From Gammaproteobacteria bacterium (GTDB taxonomy: Bacteria; Pseudomonadota; Gammaproteobacteria; Arenicellales; DRJH01), in the NCBI GenBank assembly GCA_011052285.1, contig DRJH01000382.1, forward strand, positions 1 through 5,438: 5,438 nucleotides of DNA, read 5' to 3'. The translations under genes were made by a program, and so were the position numbers. Below the pieces are notes generated by a model. That model did not search any database. It worked only from the letters and a program-made list of their open reading frames with translations, and was not told the origin of the DNA. Below, piece by piece: positions 1-5,271 of this stretch; the stretch's first letter is position 1, and each line of letters starts with the position of its first letter.

Positions 1-928
1 CAATCATGAACTTCAGGATCGGGTCGTCACGCAACAGATGCCAGGCACCGGACAGGGTCATCATGCCGTTAATCATGCCGCCCCATGAGGGTGCCAGCAG
101 TAATATCGAGAAGGCCATGCCCAGAGACTGCGCCCAGTCTGGCAGTGCGGTGTAGTGCAGATGATGTGGGCCGGCCCAGATGTAAATGGATATCAGCGCC
201 CAGAAATGCACCACCGACAGGCGGTAGGAATACACCGGTCGTTTGGCCTGTTTGGGTACGAAGTAATACATAATGCCAAGAAAACCGGCGGTCAGGAAAA
301 AGCCCACTGCATTATGGCCATACCACCACTGTACCATGGCATCGATTGCTCCGGGATACACAGAATAGGACTTGGTCAGGGAAACCGGTATCGCCATGCT
401 GTTGACAATATGCAGTATCGCAACGGTGAGGATAAATGCGCCGAAAAACCAGTTGGCTACGTAGATGTGCGGTGTGCGACGTTTGAGTATGGTGCCAAAA
501 AAGACGATGGCATAGGTCACCCAGACCACGGCTATTAAAATATCAATCGGCCATTCCAGTTCAGCGTATTCCTTACTGGTGGTAATTCCCAGTGGCAAGG
601 TGATCACGGCCAGCACAATTACCGTCATCCAGCCCCAGAAGGTAAACGCGGCCAGCTTGTCAGAAATCAGGCGTACCTGACAGGTGCGCTGCACAATATA
701 GTACGATGTTGCGAACAGGGCCGAACCGCCAAACGCAAAAATAACCGCATTGGTATGCAGTGGACGCAGGCGACTAAAGGTTAACCAGGGTATGTCGAAG
801 TTCAGCGCTGGCCAAACCAGCTGGGCGGCGATGATGACGCCTACCAGCATGCCGACTATACCCCAGACGACTGTCATTACGGCAAACTGTCGCACAACCT
901 TGTAGTTGTAGGTGGTCTGGGTATCCAT
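1..928 (-). CDS. ccoN: cbb3-type cytochrome c oxidase catalytic subunit I (CcoN), 5' part; runs off the left edge
   Basis: CcoN is the membrane subunit of the high-affinity cbb3 oxidase; it reduces O2 to water with electrons from periplasmic cytochrome c and pumps protons. The minus frame is open from ATG at 928 to the window edge (309 codons; the family is about 470-480 residues, so the C-terminal third is missing). Seen: His58 in RLRPLHTNA (low-spin heme ligand), His205 in WWYGHNAVGFFL and His255-His256 in WAGPHHLHY (CuB ligands), and Tyr249 six residues before His255, the tyrosine that in this family is cross-linked to the first CuB histidine. The acidic SKEYAELEWPID stretch (119-129) is also present. 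The second low-spin heme histidine lies in the missing part. The start is supported by GGGAGG (935-940) six bases upstream. The ccoO/P genes would lie beyond base 1. Upstream are a candidate promoter, a hairpin and a broken ompW on the same strand. No FNR box is seen in 929-1072. Confidence 0.97.
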   Translation of the reverse strand, partial: MDTQTTYNYKVVRQFAVMTVVWGIVGMLVGVIIAAQLVWPALNFDIPWLTFSRLRPLHTNAVIFAFGGSALFATSYYIVQRTCQVRLISDKLAAFTFWGWMTVIVLAVITLPLGITTSKEYAELEWPIDILIAVVWVTYAIVFFGTILKRRTPHIYVANWFFGAFILTVAILHIVNSMAIPVSLTKSYSVYPGAIDAMVQWWYGHNAVGFFLTAGFLGIMYYFVPKQAKRPVYSYRLSVVHFWALISIYIWAGPHHLHYTALPDWAQSLGMAFSILLLAPSWGGMINGMMTLSGAWHLLRDDPILKFMI

Positions 929-1004
929 CTGGATCCTCCCGTAGAGGTTTAAATTAGTAAAGCTTATTATTCGTTAGCCGTTTTATAAGTAGTCGGCTGT
1001 TATG

Positions 1005-1034
1005 GTGATGCGAGGTATCACTGCCTCGCATCAC
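1005..1034. repeat. Perfect 11-bp inverted repeat (hairpin) in the ccoN leader
   Basis: The arms 1005-1015 (GTGATGCGAGG) and 1024-1034 (CCTCGCATCAC) are exact reverse complements around an 8-base loop. Neither strand has a T-run after the stem, so it is not a standard intrinsic terminator. It lies between the ompW pseudogene and ccoN. If the candidate ccoN promoter at 1039-1066 is real, the transcript would begin at about 1032, so this hairpin would form the very 5' end of the ccoN mRNA, where such stems can protect mRNA from decay. The alternative is a weak 3'-end structure of the former ompW transcript. The structure is certain; its role is inferred. Confidence 0.7.
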
Positions 1035-1038
1035 AGAT

Positions 1039-1066
1039 AGTATAGGAACAATTTGTTCCTTGTTCA
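1039..1066 (-). promoter_or_regulatory. Candidate ccoN promoter with a 17-bp palindromic operator in the spacer
   Basis: Read on the minus strand, TGAACA (1061-1066, 4 of 6 to the -35 consensus) and TATACT (1039-1044, 5 of 6 to the -10 consensus) are separated by 16 bases; transcription would start near 1032, about 104 bases before the ccoN ATG. The spacer is almost exactly filled by a perfect palindrome at 1044-1060, AGGAACAA-T-TTGTTCCT. A palindrome in that place is typical of a repressor operator or of a site for a DNA-distorting regulator. I do not recognise the motif: it is not an FNR box (TTGAT-N4-ATCAA), and the spacing differs from the GAAC-N4-GTTC LexA box. The palindrome is certain, the promoter moderately likely, the regulator unknown. 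Confidence 0.5.
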
Positions 1067-1072
1067 GGTTTT

Positions 1073-1245
1073 TTAAAAAGGAGTGCCGATTCCAATCGAA
1101 TACACCCAGGGATCGATTTCAACCTCGAATTCCGGGCCACCATTCAGAATCGCATCGGTTTTAATGCTCATGTAGCGCACATTGCCATACAGGGCCCAGT
1201 CCTTGTTCAGGTCGTGATCAAGGTTTTCTTTAGTGCTACAGACAT
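1073..1245 (-). pseudogene. ompW: OmpW-family outer-membrane protein, internally deleted and frameshifted
   Basis: OmpW is an 8-stranded outer-membrane beta-barrel of roughly 200-220 residues. Here only its two ends remain. The 5' end has ATG at 1243-1245 with GGGAG (1252-1256) six bases upstream and encodes MSVALKKTLI, the start of a signal peptide, but this frame stops at TGA 1207-1209 after 12 codons. In another frame, from about 1219 to the TAA at 1073-1075, about 48 residues match the OmpW C-terminus: LNKDWALYGNVRYM, then IKTDAILNGG, then EVEIDPWVYSIGIG, ending in the C-terminal Phe usual for barrel proteins. The C-terminal frame has no start codon before the upstream stop at 1277-1279. 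About 150 codons, including the rest of the signal peptide and most strands, are therefore missing, with the junction near 1213-1230. No functional barrel can be made. The original promoter and leader appear intact upstream. Confidence 0.85.
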
Positions 1246-1278
1246 GTGATACTCCCGGATAAAATAAAAGCCCGATTC

Positions 1279-1311
1279 ATAGCCATTTGCTTGCAACGCA
1301 AACACGGCTAT
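1279..1311. repeat. Imperfect hairpin in the ompW pseudogene leader
   Basis: ATAGCC (1279-1284) pairs with GGCTAT (1306-1311), and inside it TTTGC (1286-1290) pairs with GCAAA (1298-1302), leaving small bulges (one base against three) and a 7-base loop. It lies in the predicted 5' untranslated region of the ompW transcript (about 1379 to 1246), roughly 35 bases before its ribosome-binding site. There is no adjacent T-run in either direction. It could be a leader structure that once influenced ompW mRNA stability or translation; nothing shows a specific function. Confidence 0.5.
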
Positions 1312-1378
1312 CCAAATCGAACCATATAAAGCATATAGTTGTGACAAACCCCATGCACAACAGCACGACAATTCATCA

Positions 1379-1391
1379 GCAATTAATTATA
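1379..1391 (-). promoter_or_regulatory. FNR-dependent class II promoter reading leftward into the ompW pseudogene
   Basis: A perfect minus-strand -10 hexamer TATAAT occupies 1386-1391, which places +1 at about 1379. The centre of the FNR box (between 1420 and 1421) then falls at -41.5, the standard position for a class II FNR-activated promoter. The matching -35 position (1409-1414) reads ATGTTA, a poor hexamer, as expected when the activator replaces -35 recognition. The predicted leader is about 133 bases, to the ompW ATG at 1245. ompW is a known anaerobically controlled FNR target in enteric bacteria, which fits. Confidence 0.75.
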
Positions 1392-1413
1392 TAGATGGCG
1401 AGGGCTGCTAACA

Positions 1414-1427
1414 TTGATCCAGATCAA
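1414..1427. promoter_or_regulatory. FNR/ANR box, perfect consensus
   Basis: TTGAT-CCAG-ATCAA matches the FNR-family consensus TTGAT-N4-ATCAA at all ten defined positions. FNR-type regulators carry an oxygen-sensitive [4Fe-4S] cluster and bind this site under low oxygen. The site is symmetric and sits between divergent transcription units: the ompW pseudogene (minus) and the DUF389 gene (plus). Its centre is 41.5 bases from the predicted +1 of the leftward promoter and about 42 from that of the rightward one, so one dimer could serve either direction. A paralogous CRP/FNR regulator such as Dnr could also bind. Confidence 0.88.
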
Positions 1428-1450
1428 GACCAGGTCCAGTTTAAGTAAGG

Positions 1451-1463
1451 TATTTTTAATTCT
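1451..1463 (+). promoter_or_regulatory. Candidate FNR-dependent promoter for the DUF389 gene
   Basis: TATTTT (1451-1456, 4 of 6 to the -10 consensus) would give +1 at about 1462-1463, putting the FNR box centre at -41.5 to -42.5, suitable for class II activation. The leader would be about 36 bases to the ATG at 1499. The hexamer is weak and the stretch is AT-rich, so TTTAAT at 1455-1460 is an alternative that fits the FNR spacing less well. The geometry supports control of the gene by oxygen; it is an inference from spacing only. Confidence 0.5.
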
Positions 1464-1498
1464 GTCAGCTTTACAATCAGGCCGGAGTATGCGCAACC

Positions 1499-2500
1499 AT
1501 GAAAATTATTGAAGTGATTACTGATCCGGGACATCTGGATACGGTGATCGGGATCGCGCAGCAACAGGCCATCGTGGATTACTGGCAAACACCCGCCGAA
1601 GAGTCTGGCCGGGTCAGTATTCGTTTGCTGGTGCCGCCAAACAAGCGCCAGCCGGTGATGGATGCCTTGCAAATGACCCTTGCCACACACGAAAACTCCA
1701 GAGTGATGATTCTGCCGGTTGAGGCGGTGTGGCCGGCTCCTGAGCAGGAAGAGGAGCACGATACCTCCACGAGCAAATCTGCCACCAGCAAGTCCGAAGT
1801 AACCCGTGAGGAGCTTTATAGTCAGGTGGAACGCGGCGCACGACCAGAACCCACCTTTTATGTACTGGTTGTACTGTCCACAGTCGTTGCGGCAATAGGC
1901 TTGCTGCAAAACAGCGCCGCAGTGATTATTGGCGCAATGGTGATTGCTCCGCTACTGGGGCCAAACATGGCTTTTGCACTGGGCGCGGCGCTGGGTGATC
2001 GTGAACTGATGTGGAAGGCACTCAAGGCGTTGATATCCGGGATGGGTCTGGCACTGATCCTGTCAGCGGGCATAGGGCAGTTGTGGCCAGGCAGTGTACT
2101 CAGCCCTGAGGTGTTGACGCGAACGGATGTGGGGCTGGATGGTGTTGTGCTGGCACTGGCATCCGGGGCCGCCGCAGTGATGTCGCTCACCACCGGCCTG
2201 TCTTCGGTGCTGGTTGGGGTGATGGTAGCCGTGGCACTGTTGCCACCTACAGCCACCATTGGTCTTATGCTAGGTGCCGGCGAGATGGATAAAGCGATTG
2301 GTGCGACGTTGCTGCTGGCCGTAAACATAGTGTGCGTCAATCTGGCAGCCAAGCTAACCTTGCTTTTTTATGGTGTACGCCCACGTACCTGGCTGGAGCG
2401 GCGTAAGGCCAACCAGTCGCTGGCCCTGTATATCAGCATATGGGTGATCACGTTATCGATACTGATCGGTGCGATTTATTTACGTCACCGCTTGATTTAA
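1499..2500 (+). CDS. DUF389 family (TIGR00341-like) membrane protein of unknown function
   Basis: This 333-residue protein has the DUF389 layout. Residues 1-78 form a soluble N-terminal domain with alternating strand and helix segments. Residues 79-118 are a charged, Ser/Thr-rich, probably flexible linker. About seven hydrophobic segments follow, near 119-137, 139-161, 176-196, 213-229, 232-256, 265-290 and 308-327. The family hallmark is the stretch 138-155 with NSAAVIIGAMVIAPLLGP; a second conserved stretch is VALLPPTATIG (245-255). The function of DUF389 is not established. The ATG at 1499 has GGAG at 1484-1487, an 11-base spacing that is on the long side; an ATG at 1489 is out of frame. 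The gene stands alone, with an FNR box about 78 bases upstream of the ATG, which suggests expression at low oxygen. No intrinsic terminator is visible after the TAA. Identification of the family is firm; the role is open. Confidence 0.93.
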   Translation: MKIIEVITDPGHLDTVIGIAQQQAIVDYWQTPAEESGRVSIRLLVPPNKRQPVMDALQMTLATHENSRVMILPVEAVWPAPEQEEEHDTSTSKSATSKSEVTREELYSQVERGARPEPTFYVLVVLSTVVAAIGLLQNSAAVIIGAMVIAPLLGPNMAFALGAALGDRELMWKALKALISGMGLALILSAGIGQLWPGSVLSPEVLTRTDVGLDGVVLALASGAAAVMSLTTGLSSVLVGVMVAVALLPPTATIGLMLGAGEMDKAIGATLLLAVNIVCVNLAAKLTLLFYGVRPRTWLERRKANQSLALYISIWVITLSILIGAIYLRHRLI

Positions 2501-2725
2501 CCACTTCAATCCCCGTTCACCAGCATCCGGGCTACTCACGTGGTCGGCTAAAATGTGAATATCCCACAGAATCTCCTTCAAAACCATGATAACAATAGAG
2601 TCATTGCTGTGCATGGCTTCAATGATAACGTTATAACATACAGCATAATGTGGAAGCATAAGCAGTTACACAGTGGAATTATGTAGCTGATAAAAAATAT
2701 TAAAAAGAATCTAGAGGTAAGTTTT
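2501..2725. other. Intergenic region between the DUF389 and C1q-like genes
   Basis: No credible coding sequence is seen in these 225 bases. The left half is mixed in composition and the right half AT-rich, as expected of a promoter region for the gene at 2726. A spaced inverted repeat, TCATTG (2601-2606) and CAATGA (2620-2625), and a 10-base palindrome ATAACGTTAT (2625-2634) adjoin each other. CATAAT at 2644-2649 is a possible -10 hexamer, but no matching -35 is seen. No FNR box and no terminator were found. Confidence 0.4.
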
Positions 2726-3217
2726 ATGTCTGATTTTGCTCGCTGGTTTCGCAGCAACCGACACAGGGGCGCTTTGGTGTACAGTTCACAGGCAGAAATT
2801 GATGGCGACACGCCACTGGTATTTGATGTAGAGGAATATGATACCGATAACCTTCATGATGTCGTTCAGGATCGTAACGAGTCACGTCAGAAGTCACGTT
2901 TTCTGATCCCGTCCGGGGTGCAATTCGCGAAGCTCGAAGCACGCGTTGTGGTGCGGCACACACGCGATTCCAGACCCAGTATTGGTTTCAGAAAAAACAA
3001 TGAATTTTTCAACTGCGGTATCGGCATGGGTGCCTGGCCACTGGAACTGATTGAACAGCAACTTGCCCAGAACCCGGTGTCGATCTATATCTGCACCCCG
3101 TGGATCCCGGTCAGTCATGTCGACAGCTTTGATCTGGTAGCCAACGATGATCTGGACACACCGGGTTACGTCAAAGGGGGTGAGAATGGCACCTGGTTTT
3201 CGATACAGGTCAGGTAG
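2726..3217 (+). CDS. Small protein with C1q/TNF-like jelly-roll features; function unknown
   Basis: This 163-residue protein has no signal peptide and no membrane segment. Its layout resembles the C1q-like beta jelly-roll domains common in bacterial and phage structural proteins: an opening GALVYSSQ strand (15-22), then PLVFDVEEYDTDNLHD (30-45), then RFLIPSGVQFAKLEARVVV (58-76), and a last strand WFSIQV (157-162). In such domains the F-D-x-E-x-Y/F-D-T and R-F-x-I-P-x-G-V stretches are typical. The middle (92-118) is less typical. The start has GAGG (2714-2717) eight bases upstream. The gene is single, has an AT-rich upstream region and ends 14 bases before the convergent soxD stop, so it does not belong to a sox operon. 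Known family members act as trimeric binding or tail-tip modules; no partner is visible here. Acquisition from a phage or mobile element is possible but not shown. Confidence 0.7.
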   Translation: MSDFARWFRSNRHRGALVYSSQAEIDGDTPLVFDVEEYDTDNLHDVVQDRNESRQKSRFLIPSGVQFAKLEARVVVRHTRDSRPSIGFRKNNEFFNCGIGMGAWPLELIEQQLAQNPVSIYICTPWIPVSHVDSFDLVANDDLDTPGYVKGGENGTWFSIQVR

Positions 3218-3231
3218 GTATGACTGCCTGT

Positions 3232-3837
3232 CTAGGGCAGCTTGTTCGCCTGGCTGGTGATCTCGACTTTGTCTTTGCAGTTTTTCATACAGGCCTTGTT
3301 ATGCACATCTGGCCTTGGATCCGGTATAAAACCGTTTCGGTTGGGCATCTTTACCCTCGGCAGGCTGTTTTGATCCATCACCGTATCGGGTTCAATCAGG
3401 TCATTCATATTGAGGATGTAGGCCACAATCGCATAGACCTGATCCGGCTCCAGTGACTGGGCATTCCCGAAAGGCATACTGCGGTTGATGTAATCCCACA
3501 GGGTGGTTGCATAGGGCCAGAAGCTGCCAACGGTTTTTTTTGGCCGGTCCTGGTCAAGGCTGTCCTCACCACCAATCAGCGCCGGGTAACGGCCTACGCC
3601 CTCACCGAATTCGCCATGACAGGCCGAGCAGTATTGCAGGTAGGGTTCTTCCCCCTGAGTGGCCGTGCCCTGACCCACGGGCAGGCCCTTGCCATCTGGC
3701 CCGACATCAATATCCCATGCCTTGATCTCGGCTTGAGTCGGTGTACTGCCATAGCCATAGCGTGTGCCATCGGCCACGGCACTGCCTGCCGCAGTGCAGC
3801 AGCCAGCGATCAACACGACCTTAAGCCAGCTGGACAT
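3232..3837 (-). CDS. soxD: Sulfane dehydrogenase cytochrome subunit SoxD (short, single-heme form)
   Basis: SoxD takes electrons from the molybdenum centre of SoxC during periplasmic oxidation of sulfane sulfur on SoxYZ and passes them to cytochrome c. The 201-residue protein has one heme motif, CSACH (C70, C73, H74), and a likely axial Met121 in INRSMPFG. Stretches typical of SoxD are EIKAWDIDVGPDGKGLP (37-53), TVGSFWPYATTLWDYI (102-117) and AYILNMNDLI (139-148). The diheme SoxD of Paracoccus is much longer (about 380 residues); this one corresponds to its N-terminal half. The C-terminus carries C183 and C187 without a heme-binding His, perhaps a disulfide. Residues 1-22 look like a Sec signal ending AVA; IAGC (10-13) also resembles a lipobox, but it lies very near the N-terminus. 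The frame stays open 40 codons further upstream, to 3957, but that part lies inside soxC and a good ribosome-binding site supports the start at 3837. It is translationally linked to soxC. Confidence 0.9.
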   Translation of the reverse strand: MSSWLKVVLIAGCCTAAGSAVADGTRYGYGSTPTQAEIKAWDIDVGPDGKGLPVGQGTATQGEEPYLQYCSACHGEFGEGVGRYPALIGGEDSLDQDRPKKTVGSFWPYATTLWDYINRSMPFGNAQSLEPDQVYAIVAYILNMNDLIEPDTVMDQNSLPRVKMPNRNGFIPDPRPDVHNKACMKNCKDKVEITSQANKLP

Positions 3838-5119
3838 TTTCGACCTCACCGTTTTTATTGATAAGCCAGGTCTGAATTGAATTATTGTGATAAAACGACC
3901 GGATGCCCCGTATCTTGCGCAACTCAGCCATGGTGGGTTGCACGTAACCGGTTTCATCTATCGCACGGCTCTGCAGTAGCGCGACCTCACCGTTCCAGTC
4001 CCAGTCCATTGAAAAACGTGTAAGTGACTTGTTCTGTACCGGGCCTTGCAGTCGAGCAGTGCGCCAGTTCCTGCCACCGTCTACGGATACATCAACGCGC
4101 TTGATGCGACCGTGGCCGGACCAGGCCAGGCCGTTGATGCTGACGCGACCCTTGCCGGCCATCGGGTTTTCAGGGCAGGGTGAGGTGATCACGGACTTGG
4201 TTTCCATCACAAACGTATACTGACGCGCCTTGCCATCGGGCATCAGGTCGGTATAGGTTGCGGTTTCCTCGCGGGTTTCCCAGGGTTTGTCACCGAGCTC
4301 GAGCCGGCGTAACCATTTAACATTGATAATGCCTTCCCAGCCAGGCAATAGCAGGCGCATCGGGTAGCCCTGTTCCGGGCGTAACATCTCGCCGTTCTGG
4401 GCATATACCACCAGCGTATCATCGAGCGCCTTGTCCAGTGGAATGCTGCGGGTGAGTGCTGCGGCATCGGCCCCTTCTGCCAGTATCCATTTCGCTGGTT
4501 TCCTGACGCCGGCCTCTTTCAGCAGAGTTGATAACGGCACACCGGTCCACTCACAGCAGCTGAGCATGCCAAAGTTAAACTGTAGAGAATTGTACTGTGC
4601 ACCGGGATAATTCAATACGCCGTTGGCCGCACATTCGAGAAAGTGAATACGGCTGACCGACGGAAAGCGCATCAGGTCAGACAGGGTGAACTTGAGTGGC
4701 CGCTCGACCAGACCGTGGATCAGCAGGTAATGGCTGTTCGGGTCAATATCAGCGATGCCGGCATGGTGGCGTTCAAACACCAGGCCGCTGGGCGTAATAA
4801 TACCGTGCTGAGACTGCAACGGGCTGAAGCTGACCGAAGACTCACGCCGCGCACGTAACCAGTCCAGCGTCTTGCGCTGAACATCGGTCTCAAAGCGCGA
4901 GGGCACACCATAACCGGTGCTGGCCACGCCAGGCCCCAGATGACGGCTCCAGTGAGGTAGCAGCTTGTTCGAACTGCTTGCGGCACTGGCACTGCCACTC
5001 ACCAGACCCGCTCCTGCCAGCAAGCCGGATTTCAGGAACAAACGGCGTTTTGCGGGATCCGTCGTCACAGAGGTGGTGACGTTAGTTTTATTCAGTGGTG
5101 CTGGTGGATATTTTTTCAT
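3821..5119 (-). CDS. soxC: Sulfane dehydrogenase molybdenum subunit SoxC
   Basis: SoxC is the molybdopterin subunit of SoxCD, a periplasmic member of the sulfite oxidase family that oxidises the sulfane sulfur of SoxYZ-bound intermediates. Its 432 residues are close to the family length. A Tat signal is clear: R25-R26-L-F-L-K, a hydrophobic stretch, and a likely cleavage site after ASA (44-46). Residues about 105-280 form the Mo-cofactor domain: GIITPSGLVFERHH (106-119), FLECAANG with Cys163 as the expected Mo ligand, AEGADAAALTRSIPL (214-228), and QGYPMRLLLPGWEG (250-263). Residues about 295-405 are the dimerisation domain, with GLAWSGHGRIKRVDVSVDGG (330-349) and QSRAIDETGYVQPT (383-396). 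The last two stretches and ITPSGLVFERHH favour SoxC over the sulfite dehydrogenase SorA, as does the SoxD partner. The ribosome-binding site is weak (GCGAG, 5123-5127). The 3' end overlaps soxD by 17 bases. No soxXYZAB lies in the window. Confidence 0.95.
   Translation of the reverse strand: MKKYPPAPLNKTNVTTSVTTDPAKRRLFLKSGLLAGAGLVSGSASAASSSNKLLPHWSRHLGPGVASTGYGVPSRFETDVQRKTLDWLRARRESSVSFSPLQSQHGIITPSGLVFERHHAGIADIDPNSHYLLIHGLVERPLKFTLSDLMRFPSVSRIHFLECAANGVLNYPGAQYNSLQFNFGMLSCCEWTGVPLSTLLKEAGVRKPAKWILAEGADAAALTRSIPLDKALDDTLVVYAQNGEMLRPEQGYPMRLLLPGWEGIINVKWLRRLELGDKPWETREETATYTDLMPDGKARQYTFVMETKSVITSPCPENPMAGKGRVSINGLAWSGHGRIKRVDVSVDGGRNWRTARLQGPVQNKSLTRFSMDWDWNGEVALLQSRAIDETGYVQPTMAELRKIRGIRSFYHNNSIQTWLINKNGEVENVQLA
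3844..3850 (-). promoter_or_regulatory. Ribosome-binding site that sets the soxD start
   Basis: GGTGAGG on the minus strand lies six bases before the ATG at 3835-3837, inside the last codons of soxC. It supports this ATG over the in-frame ATG at 3955-3957, which would add a 40-residue extension ahead of a well-formed signal peptide. The start lies 14 bases before the soxC stop codon, an arrangement typical of translational coupling. Confidence 0.8.
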
Positions 5120-5271
5120 AGACTCGCTGCTTGAAATCAGACTGTCTACAGTGTGGATTAAGTTGGCTGAACAGGCAAGCCTGCTATCTATTCATCCAGG
5201 CTACATTTATGCGTAGGATGTGGTGAAGAATGCCTGTTTACGCAAATATGCCCGGATTGGGTGTTGCATTG
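5120..5271. other. Upstream region of soxC with a short palindrome
   Basis: These 152 bases separate soxC from the membrane protein gene on the same strand, so soxC probably has its own promoter here. Possible regulatory symmetry: CAGGC-AA-GCCTG (5172-5183), and a wider pair TGCGTA (5210-5215) and TACGCA (5239-5244), 23 bases apart. I cannot point to a convincing -35/-10 pair; a minus-strand TTGCCT overlaps the palindrome but lacks a good -10. No FNR box and no intrinsic terminator for the right-hand gene were found. Whether the palindrome is an operator is a guess. Confidence 0.35.

Noticed and set aside
155..538. 127-codon open frame on the plus strand
   Set aside because: It lies antisense to ccoN, whose translation matches a conserved family throughout; the plus-strand product has no recognisable features.
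1005..1034. Intrinsic terminator for ompW
   Set aside because: The stem is strong, but no T-run follows it on either strand.
1044..1060. LexA or FNR operator
   Set aside because: The half-site spacing and sequence fit neither GAAC-N4-GTTC nor TTGAT-N4-ATCAA.
1424..1909. 161-codon open frame on the minus strand over the DUF389 start
   Set aside because: It is antisense to the DUF389 gene and covers the FNR box and its promoter; the product is low-quality and Gly/His/Arg-rich without family features.
2578..2811. 77-codon minus-strand frame across the 2501-2725 gap
   Set aside because: It overlaps the start of the C1q-like gene, and no family or ribosome-binding site supports it.
3224..3240. 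Two-way terminator between the convergent genes
   Set aside because: CTGCC and GGCAG can pair, but the stem is only five bases, overlaps the end of soxD and has no T-run.
3838..3957. 40-codon N-terminal extension of soxD
   Set aside because: It lies wholly inside soxC, would put Arg/Pro-rich sequence ahead of a normal signal peptide, and the strong ribosome-binding site at 3844-3850 points to the later ATG.
3821..5119. Sulfite dehydrogenase SorA as the identity of the molybdoenzyme
   Set aside because: The motifs GIITPSGLVFERHH, GADAAALTRSIPL and QSRAIDETGYVQPT and the adjacent SoxD-type cytochrome fit SoxC better.
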